This document shows, one piece after another, positions 1 to 9,990 of a stretch of DNA of 64,000 bases. The stretch spans positions 86,560,101-86,624,100 of the forward strand of contig NC_045441.1 in NCBI RefSeq assembly GCF_002776525.5, in the 5' to 3' direction. Positions within the stretch are counted from its first letter, which is position 1. Each line of letters starts with the position of its first letter. Origin of the DNA: Piliocolobus tephrosceles (Eukaryota > Chordata > Mammalia > Primates > Cercopithecidae). The notes under the pieces were generated by a model. That model had not been told where the DNA came from, searched no databases, and saw only the letters and a program-made list of their open reading frames with translations. The translations under genes and the position numbers were made by a program.

Positions 1-491
1 AGCTCAAAAAATTTAAAGTCAATAATGCTAGATTCAGTTGTACATGAGGTGTCTCGTAATCCCTGTTTCCCCCTTTTTGCTTTTGCAACTGCTGTTTCAG
101 GGAGAGATTCATTCTTTCTATAACGTCTTGTCCTTGAGAATTATATGGGATGCCAGTAATGTGTTTAATATTCCATATAGAGAAAAATGGAGCTTGAGCT
201 TGGCTAGCATAGCCTGGGGCATTAACTATTTTAATAGAAGTTGGAATGCCCCTCACTGCAAAATACTGCAAAAGGGGATTTTTAACACAAGCAGAAGACT
301 CTCCTGACTGCCATGTAGCCCAGGCAAAGTGAGAAAAGGTATCCCCACATACATGTTCATAAGCTAGTCTCCCAAACAAGGGAACATGTGTGACATCCAT
401 TTGCCAAAGAGAATTAGGTTCCAATCCTTGAGGATTAACTCCTCCTGTAAAAGATGAAGAATGCACCATTGGGCATCACTGGATAACAGCT
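1..491 (-). pseudogene. pol: Integrase catalytic core (pol), truncated by the window edge
   Basis: Minus-sense translation shows NSLWQMDVTHV at about 390-425 (first Asp of the DDE triad) and later QDVIERMN (catalytic Glu region, about 95-120). At the second Asp position the sequence reads IKIVNAPGYAS, with codon 224-226 encoding Val where TDNAPGY is expected. The core is therefore catalytically dead as well as interrupted. The remainder lies outside the window. Confidence 0.8.
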
Positions 492-1299
492 TTAGCTTCT
501 TTCCAGGTAAATGTTGTATCTGCATTTGAGACCAGAGGCATTAACATGGGTTAAATTGTGAAAGTGTCTAGCATTAGATATTGCTTTAGCAACTAGGTGA
601 TCAGCCATTTGATTCCCTGCAGTCAAAGGTCCTGGAAGAGGTGTATGAGTCCTAATGTGAGTGATGTAAAAAGGGTGCATTCTACTCCTGACTGCTGTTT
701 GCAACTGGGTAAATAAAGTTATCAGTTGTTCATCTGTATGAAATAGTAACTGATCATTTCAATTAATTGTGTGGAATTATCCATGTATGAAGAATCAGAA
801 ATCACATTAATAGGTATATCAAGAGCAGTCGATACCTCAATTAGAGCTACAAGCTCAGCTTTTTGAGCTAAAGTATAGTGCATCTGAAAAACTCGCACCT
901 TTCAAGCCAGAATAAGAAGCTTTACCATTATTAGACCCATCTGTGAAAACATTCTCAGCACCTTCAATTGGTTTAAATTTAGTTATTTTAGGGAGAATCA
1001 GTTAATTACAGAAATTGAAATAATTTCATTTTAGAAAAATGATTATCAAGAATACCCACAAAGTCAGCTAAATGGGTTTGCCAAGTGAGACTATTTATAA
1101 AAGCTAGTTGTATTTGTGCCTTCATGAGAGGGACAATAATTTTTCCAGGATCATATCCATGTAATTTAACAATCCAACTTCTACCATTTCCTATCATAGT
1201 AGCGATTTGATCCAAATAGTTAGAGTCTGTGACTTAATATGTGGGAGAAAAAGCCATTGTACTAAGCCCTGTTCTTGGACAATAACACCAGTAGGTGAA
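492..1299 (-). pseudogene. pol: RNase H domain (pol), ending in the integrase zinc region
   Basis: In minus sense FTDGSNNGKA at about 925-955 holds the first RNase H acidic residue and VISDSSYM at about 790-815 the third. The open stretch 704-492 reads through ITHIRTHTPLPGPLTAGNQMAD (C-terminal His and Asp region) into ARHFHNLTHVNASGLK, the start of the integrase HHCC zinc-binding domain. A frameshift near 890 and further stops break the domain. Confidence 0.75.
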
Positions 1300-2311
1300 T
1301 GCTGAGCTGAAAAAATTAGCAAATCTAGAGTCTTCTCTGGATCTATTCTATTTATTTGGGCTTAATGGACTTGCTTCTCAATTAACTTTAATTCTACCTC
1401 AGCCTCCTTTGTTAATTCTGAGGGCTAGTGAGACTAGGATCTCTTCTAAGGATAGAAAATAGATTACTCAGGACATAGGTAGGAATGCCTAGAGCAGCTC
1501 ATATCCAATTAATGTCTCCTAGTAATTTTCGAAAGTCATTTAATGTTTTCAATTTATCCCTACATATGGTTACTTTCTGTGGCACAATGATAGTGTCATT
1601 TACTAATGTCCCCAAGTAGGAGTAAGGAGTAATAGTCTGAATTTTTTCAGGAGCTATAATTAAAGCAGCATGAGAAGTTGAATTTTGCAAGTGATCGTAA
1701 CATTGGAGTAATATTTCTTGAGTAGGGGCAGAACAAAGGATATCATTCATATAATAAATAATGTAACATTGTGAACAACTTTTACGAGTAGGTTCAATTG
1801 CTTGCCTTACATATGTCTGACAGATCATTGGACTATGTAACATGCTTGTGGCAACACTTCCTGATGAAAATGCTTAGCAGGCTGCAGGTTGTTTACTGCA
1901 GGAATTGTAAATGCAAACTGTTCACAGTCTCGCTCAGCTAAGGGGATAGTAAATAAACAGTCTGTTAAATCTGTGACTATTAAAGGCCAATTTTTTGGAA
2001 TCATAACAGGAGAAGGTAGTCCTGGCTGCAATGTCCCCATAGGTTGTATAACTGAATTAATGGCTCTTAAGTCAGTTAACATTCTCCACTTACCTGATTT
2101 TTTTCTTAATTATGAAAACTGGAGAATTCCAAGGGGAAATGTTGGAGCTATGTGTCCTTTTTCTAATTGTTTAGTAACTAAGTCCTCCAAAGTCTCCAGT
2201 TTCTCTTTACTCAGTGGCCATTGTTCTATCCAAATTGGCTTATCTGTTAACTATTTTGAAGGTATAGGTTCTGGAGGCTTAACAATGGCCACATCAAAAA
2301 TGATATCCTAA
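1300..2311 (-). pseudogene. pol: Reverse transcriptase domain of ERV pol
   Basis: Broken frames carry recognisable RT blocks: MLTDLRAIN and VTDLTDCLFTIPL (first catalytic Asp region) in 2082-1825, and then, after a frameshift, IIYYMNDILC in 1843-1499, where the YxDD active-site box has become Y-M-N-D. The segment ends with the TPYSYLG and DFRKLLGDINWI primer-grip/thumb motifs. The enzyme would copy viral RNA to DNA, but this copy has lost the second catalytic Asp and the reading frame. Confidence 0.85.
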
Positions 2312-2314
2312 ACA

Positions 2315-2800
2315 TTAGTAGGAACTTCTTCTTTTTGCTTGAAGTGGTTCCTTTAAACCTTGCAAATTTTTCCTAGTCCCATACCAGGGACCCATTTCAT
2401 GCATCATATGTTGACTTTGAGGACTATGTAATTGTTCTGTAATTAAAACTTGTGCTCTCCATTGTTGTAATAAATCTCTTCCCCATAAATTTATAGTTAT
2501 GGATGTTATAATTGGTTGAATAGTCCCAGATTGTCCATCAGGCCCTTCACAATGCAAAATATAACTACTTTGATACACTTCAGGGGCTTTATCAACTTCA
2601 ACTATATTAAATTGAGCATATTGAATTGGCCATGCAGACAACTAGTGCTATAGAGAAATGATTGAAATGTCCACTCCTGTATCTACCAAACCTTTAAATT
2701 TCTTTCCCTTAATAGTTATTTCACAGGTAGGACATTTATCAGTAATTTGATTCACCCAATAAACTGCTTTGCCTTGTTTACCTCTGTTTTAAAATCCTCC
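2315..2800 (-). pseudogene. pro: Retroviral aspartic protease and degraded G-patch tail
   Basis: In minus sense the active-site triad Asp-Thr-Gly is visible at about 2678-2687 (VDTGVDISIIS), followed by stops near 2640-2660. The open stretch from 2641 down to 2315 holds the flap and C-terminal part ending INLWGRDLLQQW. A Gly-rich tail (MGPWYGTRKNLQG) resembles a decayed G-patch, as in betaretrovirus proteases. The frame is interrupted between the active site and the flap, so no functional enzyme is encoded. Confidence 0.75.
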
Positions 2801-2803
2801 TGT

Positions 2804-3073
2804 TCATTTAATTTCACTTTTCCCCATTTCTACATATGACACAATCAGGAGTTGTGCTATACACTCTCCTGGCTCTGCTTTCCAGGGAACAGAAGTAGAT
2901 ATAACAATTTGAATTTCCCCATTGTAATCTGAATAAATGACTCCTGTTTGTACTTGTACTCCTTTTAAATTTAAATTAGGACTGCCTAGAAGAAATCCTA
3001 TCGTCCCTGCTGGTAAGAGTCCACAGACCCCCATTGGAACTTTTTTCAGGGGCTCCCCAGGCAGAAGACTCAC
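2804..3073 (-). pseudogene. dUTPase domain of the ERV pro frame
   Basis: The 89-residue reading includes LLPAGTIGFLLG, NLKGVQVQTGVIYSDYNGEI and a C-terminal WKAEPGECIAQLL. These correspond to conserved motifs of retroviral trimeric dUTPases (the GVIDSDYxGEI-type substrate motif and the G-x-x-IAQL motif). In the active virus this domain would hydrolyse dUTP to dUMP during reverse transcription. Here the substrate-motif Asp is replaced by Tyr (VIYSDY), and the frame is separated from protease by a break near 2800. Confidence 0.85.
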
Positions 3074-3356
3074 AGCTTTTGTGTAGCATAGATCTACTGT
3101 GGCACTACCAGCTGTGGCAGGGGACAGACATTGTACAGGGGTGAGGGAATTGTCTGAGCCGGAAATGCCTGCTTTGGAATGGGGCCCGGGACGGGCCCAC
3201 CATGGTGTTTCCTGAATTTAAAACGAAAAGGCTGAAATGTAGCTATAATATTTCCCTGTTGATCTCGGGGGTATATCCTAAAAGGGAACTACCAAACCTC
3301 TAAATCACCCCCTCTTCTAGCTTGCTGGATTCCTGCCTGAATAGAACTAAGAGTGG

Positions 3357-3640
3357 TCACTTGAGGCACTGCTCAGTCACTGGACCAACTACTTTTTGCC
3401 CAGTGTCCTTCAGAAAAGAAAGCACTACAGGGTCAGGCCACTCTTTTTCTTCAAAATAAGGAGGGGGTGCAGAAGAATAAGGATGAACCTCTCCCTCTTT
3501 TGTAGCTTTAGCTGGCAAACAAACATGCCCTGTCACCTCTTCTGTTACTTCATTATACAATCCTTCCTCCTCATCATTAGTGTGAAACGTTTCCAAGGTG
3601 GAATGAACCAGAGCCCACACTTGTCCCATTGTTGCCCTGA
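3357..3640 (-). pseudogene. gag: gag remnant (matrix-region N-terminal part)
   Basis: An open stretch of about 90 codons starts with a Met-Gly-Gln at 3629 (minus) and runs to 3357. The MGQ start, where Gly2 would be the myristoylation site, and the position about 130 bp after the primer-binding site suggest the gag start region. The peptide is acidic and Pro-rich toward its end (SSAPPPYFEE), suggesting that matrix-proximal sequence is already joined to a later Pro-rich spacer. Capsid and nucleocapsid are not visible before dUTPase begins, so there is a large internal deletion. Non-functional. Confidence 0.6.
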
Positions 3641-3759
3641 TGCTTCCAAGCTTCCCTTCTTACTCACCATGGGGATTACTTAAGAGTAGTTGGGTGTCCT
3701 CCAGCTTAGTTCCACATTCTCTAACCATTGCTCCAGTGACCTTTTGACCTGGGTTAGAG

Positions 3760-3777
3760 CCCCACATATGGGCACCA
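3760..3777 (-). other. Primer-binding site, tRNA-Lys type
   Basis: In minus sense the 18 bases read TGGTGCCCATATGTGGGG, two bases after the LTR end. They match the TGGCGCCCAACGTGGGGC pattern of Lys(1,2)-primed retroviruses with a few changes, which supports the HERV-K (class II) assignment. Confidence 0.8.
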
Positions 3778-3779
3778 CT

Positions 3780-4289
3780 TGCCCAGACCAGCTCAGTCAT
3801 GGAGACCCTAACCCAGTGGTGCTAGAGGAATTAAAGACACACGCAAGGAAATATAGGGTATAGAGTGTGAAATCAGGGGTCTCACAGCCTTCAGAGCTGA
3901 GAGCCCTGAACAGAGATTTACCCACATATTTATTGACAGCAAACCAGTGATAGTTGTTTCTTCTATAGATTATAGATTTACTAAAAGTGTTCCTTACAGG
4001 AAACAAAGGGATGGGCTGAAACAAAGGGATAGGCTCTGGCTAGTTATCCACCGCAGGAACATATTCTCAAGGCACAGATTCCTCATGCTATTGTTTGTGG
4101 CTTAGAAATGCCTTTAAGCAGTTTTCCACCCTAGGTGGGCCAGGAGTTCCTTGCCCTTATTCTGGTAAACCCACAACCTTCAGCATGGGCATCATGGCTG
4201 TCACAAACATGTCACAGTGCTGCAAAGATTTTATTTATGGCCAGTTTGGGGGCCAGTTTATGGCCAGATTTGGGAGCCTATCCCCAGTA
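3780..4289 (-). repeat. 5' LTR of the class II ERV
   Basis: About 510 bp directly upstream (minus sense) of the primer-binding site. The plus-strand left end begins TG (complement of the LTR's terminal CA). The other end reads TACTGGGG in minus sense, probably a decayed TG start. An AATAAA polyadenylation signal lies at 3929-3934 on the minus strand. L1 sequence resumes immediately beyond 4289, so the provirus probably landed in an L1. Family naming (MER9-like) is from memory and is uncertain. Confidence 0.85.
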
Positions 4290-4590
4290 CTGCATAAGTG
4301 TCTTCTTTTGAGAAGTGTCTGTTCATATCCTTCACCCACTTTTTGATGGGGTTGTTTGTTTTATTTCTGGTAAATTTGTTTAACTTCTTTGTAGATTCTG
4401 GATGTTAGCCCTTTGTCAGGTGGATAGACTGCAAAAATTTTCTCCCATTCTGTAGGTTGCCTGTTCACTCTGATGATAGATTATTTTGCTCTGCAGGAGC
4501 TCTTTGGTTTAATTAGATCCCATTTGTCAATTTTGGCTTTTGTTGCCATTGCCTTTGGTGTTTTAGTAATGAAGCCTTTACTAAGGAAAA
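4290..4590 (-). mobile_element. L1 fragment (ORF2 3' region)
   Basis: The plus strand reads the reverse complement of typical L1 ORF2 C-terminal sequence (TTTGAGAAGTGTCTGTTCAT..., TTTTGATGGGGTTGTTTGTT..., GCCCTTTGTCAGG..., CTCTTTGGTTTAATTAGATC...). It starts directly at the ERV LTR edge and fades at about 4590. Its other half is presumably beyond the window's left end, across the provirus. Confidence 0.85.
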
Positions 4591-5159
4591 TTTAATTAAT
4601 ATATTTTATCTAAAACAGTAGGTATTTAAAATTGCAACGTTCATATGCTTAAACTATGAGAATTTTTACTTTCTAATTCTACAAAACTCTTCTAGGATTC
4701 TTCTTTTTTGTTTTGTTAGGGGTAGGGGAAACATCTTTGTATATGTGTAAACTCTTGCTTCATAAATTTATCTTTCCACAAGTAATGGAATAGAGATGCC
4801 CTCTCCTGCATGTCACTCTAAAATTTTACCGAAGTTTGTGTTTATCTATATATTTTCAAGGTATGAATTTTTTTGGAATATTAAGAAAAAATTACTCATC
4901 TTTTAGAATAATTAGATTTATGATTTAAGGTCTTAGATTTAATACAGAAATATGAGGTACATTTTGTGAATGCATGAGCTGTGCATAAAAACAATTAGAG
5001 ACAGTAAATATTCAAAATAAATTACCTGCCATTTTACAAAGTAAAATATTTAATTCATTTGTTTCTGTATCTGATTGAAATTATGCTGACAAGATAATTC
5101 ATTTTCTGTATCAAATGTATTTAGACTTATTTTATTGCCTTTTATTTTATGCCCCCACT
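4591..5159. other. AT-rich spacer without recognised feature
   Basis: Between the L1 fragment and the tandem array I see no open frame of note, no RNA gene and no repeat family I can name. Confidence 0.5.
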
Positions 5160-7510
5160 CCCAGATATTATGATTCAAAACACAGCGAGGTGGACACCCC
5201 CACCTCATGATATGGGGAGTAATATCACCCCCATTTCTCCCCCTGGATATTATGATCCAAATCCCAGAAGGGTGGACAACCCTGTGATATAGGGAGTAGT
5301 ATCACCACCCTCATCCCCCTGGATATTAAGATCCACATGGCAAGAGGGTGGACACCCACCCCGCGATGTGGGTAACAATATCACCCCCCTTTCCCCGCTG
5401 GATATTACGATCCACATTGCAGGGGGGTGAATACCCCCATCCTACGATATAGGGAGTAATAACACCCACCTCTCCCCTTTTGGATATCATGACCCCCATT
5501 ACCTGGGACTGAACCCACCCACCCTGTGATATGGGCAGTAATATCACCCCCTTTCCCTCCCCCAGATGTTAGGATCCACATTGCTGGGAGGTGGACACCC
5601 CCACCTCAGGATATGAGGAGTAATATCACTCCCTCTCCCCCCATAGATATTATGATCCACATCACAGGGGGGTGGACACTCCCATGCGATATGGAGAGTA
5701 ATATCACCCTCCTTCTCTCCTCCTGGATACTACAATCCACATCACAGTGGGGTGGACAGCCCCCCAGGGATGTGTGCAGTAATATCACCCCCTCACCACC
5801 CCTGGATATTACGATCCACATCACAGAGGGATGGACTTCCCCCCAGCAATGCAGGAAGTAACATCAACCCCTCACCATCCCTGGATATTACAATCCACAT
5901 AGCAGGGGGGTGAATGTCCCCTCCCGCCCCAGCAATGTGGGGAGTAATATCACTCCCCCTCCTCCCCTGGATATTATTATCAACATCACAGGGGGACGGA
6001 TAACCCACCCCCCTACCAATAATATGGGGAGATATATCAGCTCCCTCTCCTCTCCTGGATATTATGATGAACAATTCAGGGATATTATGATGAACAATTC
6101 AGCAATATGGGGAGTAAATCACCCCCCATCTCCCCCACTGGATACAAAGATCCACTTTGCAGGGAGGTGGACACCTCCCGCGATATGGGGAGTAATATCA
6201 CCTCCCTTTTTCCCTGTGGATATTATGATCCACATCACAGGGTGGTGGACACCCCCAATGATATGGGGAGTAATATCACCCACCTCTCCCCTCCGGATAT
6301 ATGATCCACATCGCAGGGGGGTGAACAGCCCCCATGATATGAGGAGTAATATCAAACCCCTTCCCCCACCCTGAATATTACAATCCACACCGCAGGGGAG
6401 TGGACAGCCCCTGTGATATGGGGATTAATATCACCCCCTTTTTCCCCCACCTGGATATTAAGATCCACATCGCAGGGGGTGGACATCCCCGTGATATGGG
6501 GAGTAATATCACCCTCCTCTCCCCCCATGGATATTATGATCCACATCGCAGGGTGGTGGACATGCATCCAGCGATATGCAGAGTGATGTCACCCCTCTCT
6601 CCCTTCCTGGATATTATGATCTACATCGCAGGGGGTGGACCTCCCCCCCCCACTGATGTGGGGAGTAATATCACCCCTGTCTCCTCCCTGGATATTACAA
6701 CCCAAATCGCAGAAGGGTAGACACCACCCCCGCCCCAGGGATCTGGGGAGTAATATCCCCTCCTCCCCCACTGGATATTACGATCCACATCGCAGGAGGG
6801 TGGACACACCCCCAGTGATGTGCGGAGGACTAATAGCACCCTCTCCACCCCTGGATATTACAATCCACATTGCAGGGGGTGGATACCCCACAGCCATGTT
6901 GGGAGTAATATCACCACCCTCACTCCCTGGATATTATGATCCTCATCGCTGGGAGGGTGCACATCCCTAGGGATGTGGGGAGTTATATCACCCCACTCGC
7001 CTCCCCTGGATGTTAAGATCCACATCACCATAGCCATGTGAAGAGTAATAACACATCCCTCGTCCACTCCCGCATATTATGATCTACATCGCAGGGTGAT
7101 GGACACACCTCGACCCCACGATTTGTGAAGAACTATCATCCCACTCTTTCCTCCTGGATATTACAATCCATATCACAGGGGTGTAGACACCCTCACCCCA
7201 CGATATGCAGAGTAATATCACCCCCCTCTGCCCCTCTGGATATTAGGATCCACATTGCAAGGGGGTAGACACCCCCCCGCAATATGGGGAGTAATATCAC
7301 CTTCCTCCTTCATGTGAATATTACGATCCACATCGCAGGAAGGTGGACATACCCTGTGGTATGTGGAGTAATATCACCCCCCTTTCATCCCCTGGATATT
7401 AAGATCCACATGGCAGGAGGGTGGCCCCCCCCCCGTGATATGGGGAGTGATATCCCTCCCCACTCCCTGGATATTACAGTCCACATCGCAGAGGGGTGGA
7501 CACCCCCTGA
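5160..7510. repeat. Array block A1 (GATCCACAT / GTGGACAC variant)
   Basis: Roughly 30 units, typically 79-82 bp, with GATCCACATCGCAGG in the left arm, GTGGACACC in the loop and GATATGGGGAGTAATATCAC in the right arm. Linkers are almost pure pyrimidine on the plus strand. Units differ from each other by many point changes and small indels, so the array is not freshly homogenised. Confidence 0.9.
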
Positions 7511-7560
7511 GATATGGGGAGTACAATCCATGGAGAACACACAGTGTATTTATGATATTG
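7511..7560. other. Non-repeat junction between array blocks A1 and B
   Basis: After the last A-type right arm the sequence runs into about 45 bases (CAATCCATGGAGAACACACA... to ...TTGTTAATACTAT) that fit neither unit variant, and then the B variant begins. This looks like a junction of separately amplified blocks. Confidence 0.6.
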
Positions 7561-9525
7561 TTAATACTATATTCTCCCCCTCTGGAGATTACGAACCATA
7601 TCACCGACGGGTGTACAACCTCTGCAATATTGGGAGTAATATTCTCTCCCCCCAGGATATTAGGAACAATATTACAGGTGTGTTTATATCCCCCGATGGG
7701 AATAATATCATCCTCTCCCACCTTGAAATTAGAAAAAAATTCACTGGGGGCGTGTACAATCCCTGCAATATTGCAAGTAGTATCTTACTCTTCCCTCCTC
7801 CATCATGGGAACAGTATCACTGGAGGGAACAGTACACTTTCTGCGATATTGGGAGTAATATCATCCTTTCCGCCTTTAAATATTAGGGAAAATATCATGG
7901 GGGGGGGGTTGTACACCCCCCGCGATATTGGGAATAATATTATCCTCTCCCCTCCCTGCATATTAGCTAAGATATCACAGGGTGGGTGTACATGTCCTGT
8001 GACATGGGGAGTAATATCATCTTCTCTCCTCTAGGTATTAGGAACAATATCACAAGAGGGTGTACACTTTTGGCGATACTGGGACTAGTATCAAACTCTC
8101 TGCTTTTGAATATTAAGAACATCACAGGGTGGATGTACACCTCCTGCGATATTGGAAGTCATATCAGCCTCTCTGCCCCCTGGATATTAGGGACAATATC
8201 CCAGGGTGTAGACCTTCTGCTATATGGGGAGTAATGTTATCCTCTCCTTTCCTTAATATTAGGAACAATATCACAGGGTGGGTGTACATGGCCTGCGATA
8301 TTGGGAGTAATATTATCCTCTTCTCCTCTGGATATTAAAAACAATACCAGGGGTGTATACACCCACTGTAATGTTGAAACTAATATTATTTTCTACCCCC
8401 TGGATATTAGGAACAATGTAACAGGTGGGAGTGTACACTCTGTGTGATATTGTAAGTAATATCATCATCTTTCCTCATGGATATTAGGAAAAATATCACA
8501 GGAGGTGTGTACATCCCCTGTGCTATTGGGAGTAATATCCCCCTCTCCCCCATGGATATTACGAACAATATCATGGGGAGGGCGTGTACACACACTGCGC
8601 TGTTGGAAGTAATATCATTCTCTGGTCCTCTGCATATTAGGAACAATATCACAGGCAGCGTGTACACAACCTGCGATTTTGCTTATAATATCTTTCTTTT
8701 ACAACCTGGATATTAGGAACAATATAACGGGGGGGATGTACACCCTCTGCGATATGGGGAGTAATATTACCTTCTTCCCACCTTGATATTAGGACCAATA
8801 TAACCCCCTGAGATGTAGTTCATATTATCCAGGTGAGAAGTGGGGAGTAGTGGTACTCCCCATATCACAGATTGTGTCTGCCCTTCTGCGATGTGGATCA
8901 TAATATTCAGCAGGTGAGATGGAAGTGATATTACTCCCTCTTCTCACCTCCTCAGAGGTGTTCTTTCTCTGTGATATGATTCTTAATATCCAAGGGGGCA
9001 AATGGTATTACTCTCAAAACGGCAGGGGTAGTACACTTTCTGGGATATTGGGCATACTATCATCCTCTCTGCCTTTGAATATTAAGAAAAATATCACTGG
9101 GGGGGTGTGTAACCCTCTGCGATAATGGGGGTAATATCATCCTCCCCCCCCCCCCATATATTAGGAACAATATCACAGGCTAGGTGTACACAGTCTGCGA
9201 TATTGGGAATAGTATTATCCTCTTCCCCTCCGGATATTAGAAGTAATATCACAGAAGGGGTATACGCTCCCTGCGATATTGGGAGTAATATAATTCTCTT
9301 CTGTGAATGTAGGACCAATTTCACTGGCTCAAGGTACACCTATTGCTATATTGTTAGTAATGTCATACTCTACCACCTGGATATTAGGATCAGTATCACA
9401 GGTGAGTATACACCCCTTGTGGTATTAAGAGTAATATTATCTTCTCTTCTCTTAGCTATTAGGGGCAATATCATGGGGTGGAGGGGTGTACACTCCCTGC
9501 ACTATTGAGAGTAATATCATTCTCT
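7561..9525. repeat. Array block B (GGAACAATATCACAGG / GTGTACAC variant)
   Basis: About 23 units of about 73-78 bp with GGATATTAGGAACAATATCACAGG on the left, GTGTACACC in the loop (itself palindromic, GTGTACAC) and GATATTGGGAGTAATATCATCCTCTC on the right. The architecture is the same as block A, with consistent diagnostic differences. The block is interrupted by an inverted segment near 8800-9010. Confidence 0.9.
8800..9010 (-). repeat. Inverted block of three A-like units inside block B
   Basis: The reverse complement of the unit start (GATATTATGATCCACATC-like) occurs at 8812-8830, 8890-8908 and 8973-8991, spaced 78 and 83 bp. The linkers here are purine-rich on the plus strand (GGTGAGAAGTGGGGAG, GGTGAGATGGAAG) instead of pyrimidine-rich. 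Orientation is therefore reversed relative to the rest of the array. The units resemble the A variant more than the surrounding B units. Confidence 0.8.
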
Positions 9526-9990
9526 CTTTTTCTGGATACTATGATCCACATTGCAGGGTGGTGGACACCCCCGCGGTATGGGGAGTAGTATCACCCTCTT
9601 CTTCCTCCCTGGATATTACGATCCACATCGCAGAGGGTTGGACACCCTAGAGATATGGAGAGTAGTATCACCCCTGTCTCCCCTCTTGGTTATTAAGAAC
9701 CACATTGTGGGGGGGTCCGCACCCCCCGCGATATGGTGAGTAGTATCACCCCCCACACACTGGATATTACAATCCACATCACAGGGGGTGGATACCCCCG
9801 TGATACAGGAAGTAGTATCACCCTCACTCCCCGCCTGGATCTTACAATCCACATCGTGGGGATATGGACACCCCTGCCATATGGGGAGTGGTATCACCTA
9901 CCCCTCCCCCACTGGATATTACGATCCGCGTCATGGGGGGTTGGACACTCCCCCATGATATGAGGAGATGGGGAGTAGTAGTATCCCCCC
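9526..9990. repeat. Array block A2 (A variant again)
   Basis: About six units return to GATCCACAT and GTGGACACC after block B, with linkers such as CCCTCACTCCCCGCC. The array ends near 9990 at CCCCCCAAGGCATCC, after which no unit is detectable. Confidence 0.85.

Larger units (their letters stand above)
1..4289 (-). mobile_element. Class II ERV (HERV-K/HML-like) provirus, partial
   Basis: Reading the minus strand from 4289 to 1 gives LTR, Lys-type primer-binding site, gag start, dUTPase, protease, reverse transcriptase, RNase H and integrase in the standard betaretrovirus-like order. The rest of integrase, env and the 3' LTR would lie left of the window. Every coding domain has stops or frameshifts, and about 1.5-2 kb of gag expected between 3357 and 3073 is missing, so this is a dead fossil copy. 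A dUTPase fused upstream of protease and a Lys primer site are typical of the HML supergroup. The LTR reminds me of MER9 (HML-3), but I cannot confirm the family without a consensus alignment. Confidence 0.9.
5160..9990. repeat. Tandem array of quasi-palindromic ~75-82 bp units
   Basis: About 60 head-to-tail units begin with GGATATTAYGATCCACATC or a variant. Start-to-start distances in the first part measure 82, 76, 79, 82, 82, 81, 80, 79, 79, 86 and 88. Each unit is self-complementary: GATATTAC pairs with GTAATATC, ATCGC with GCGAT, and a G-run (GGGGGTG) with a C-run (CACCCCC) around a loop of a few bases. A C/T-rich linker of about 15-20 bp (CCCCCTCTCCCCC-like) separates units. Because units are close to palindromic and often a multiple of three long, open frames with repeating peptides such as DIMIHITGGWTPP and MGSNITP appear on both strands; I do not consider them genes. 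I cannot match the array to a named satellite from memory. Confidence 0.95.

Noticed and set aside
5326..9963. Dozens of open frames of 60-200 codons on both strands in the tandem array
   Set aside because: They repeat with the DNA unit, occur on both strands because units are near-palindromic, shift frame with unit indels and match no protein family I know.
5160..9990. CRISPR-like array (regular repeats with spacers)
   Set aside because: The linkers are similar pyrimidine-rich sequence, not unique spacers, the repeats are highly diverged, and the context is primate DNA.
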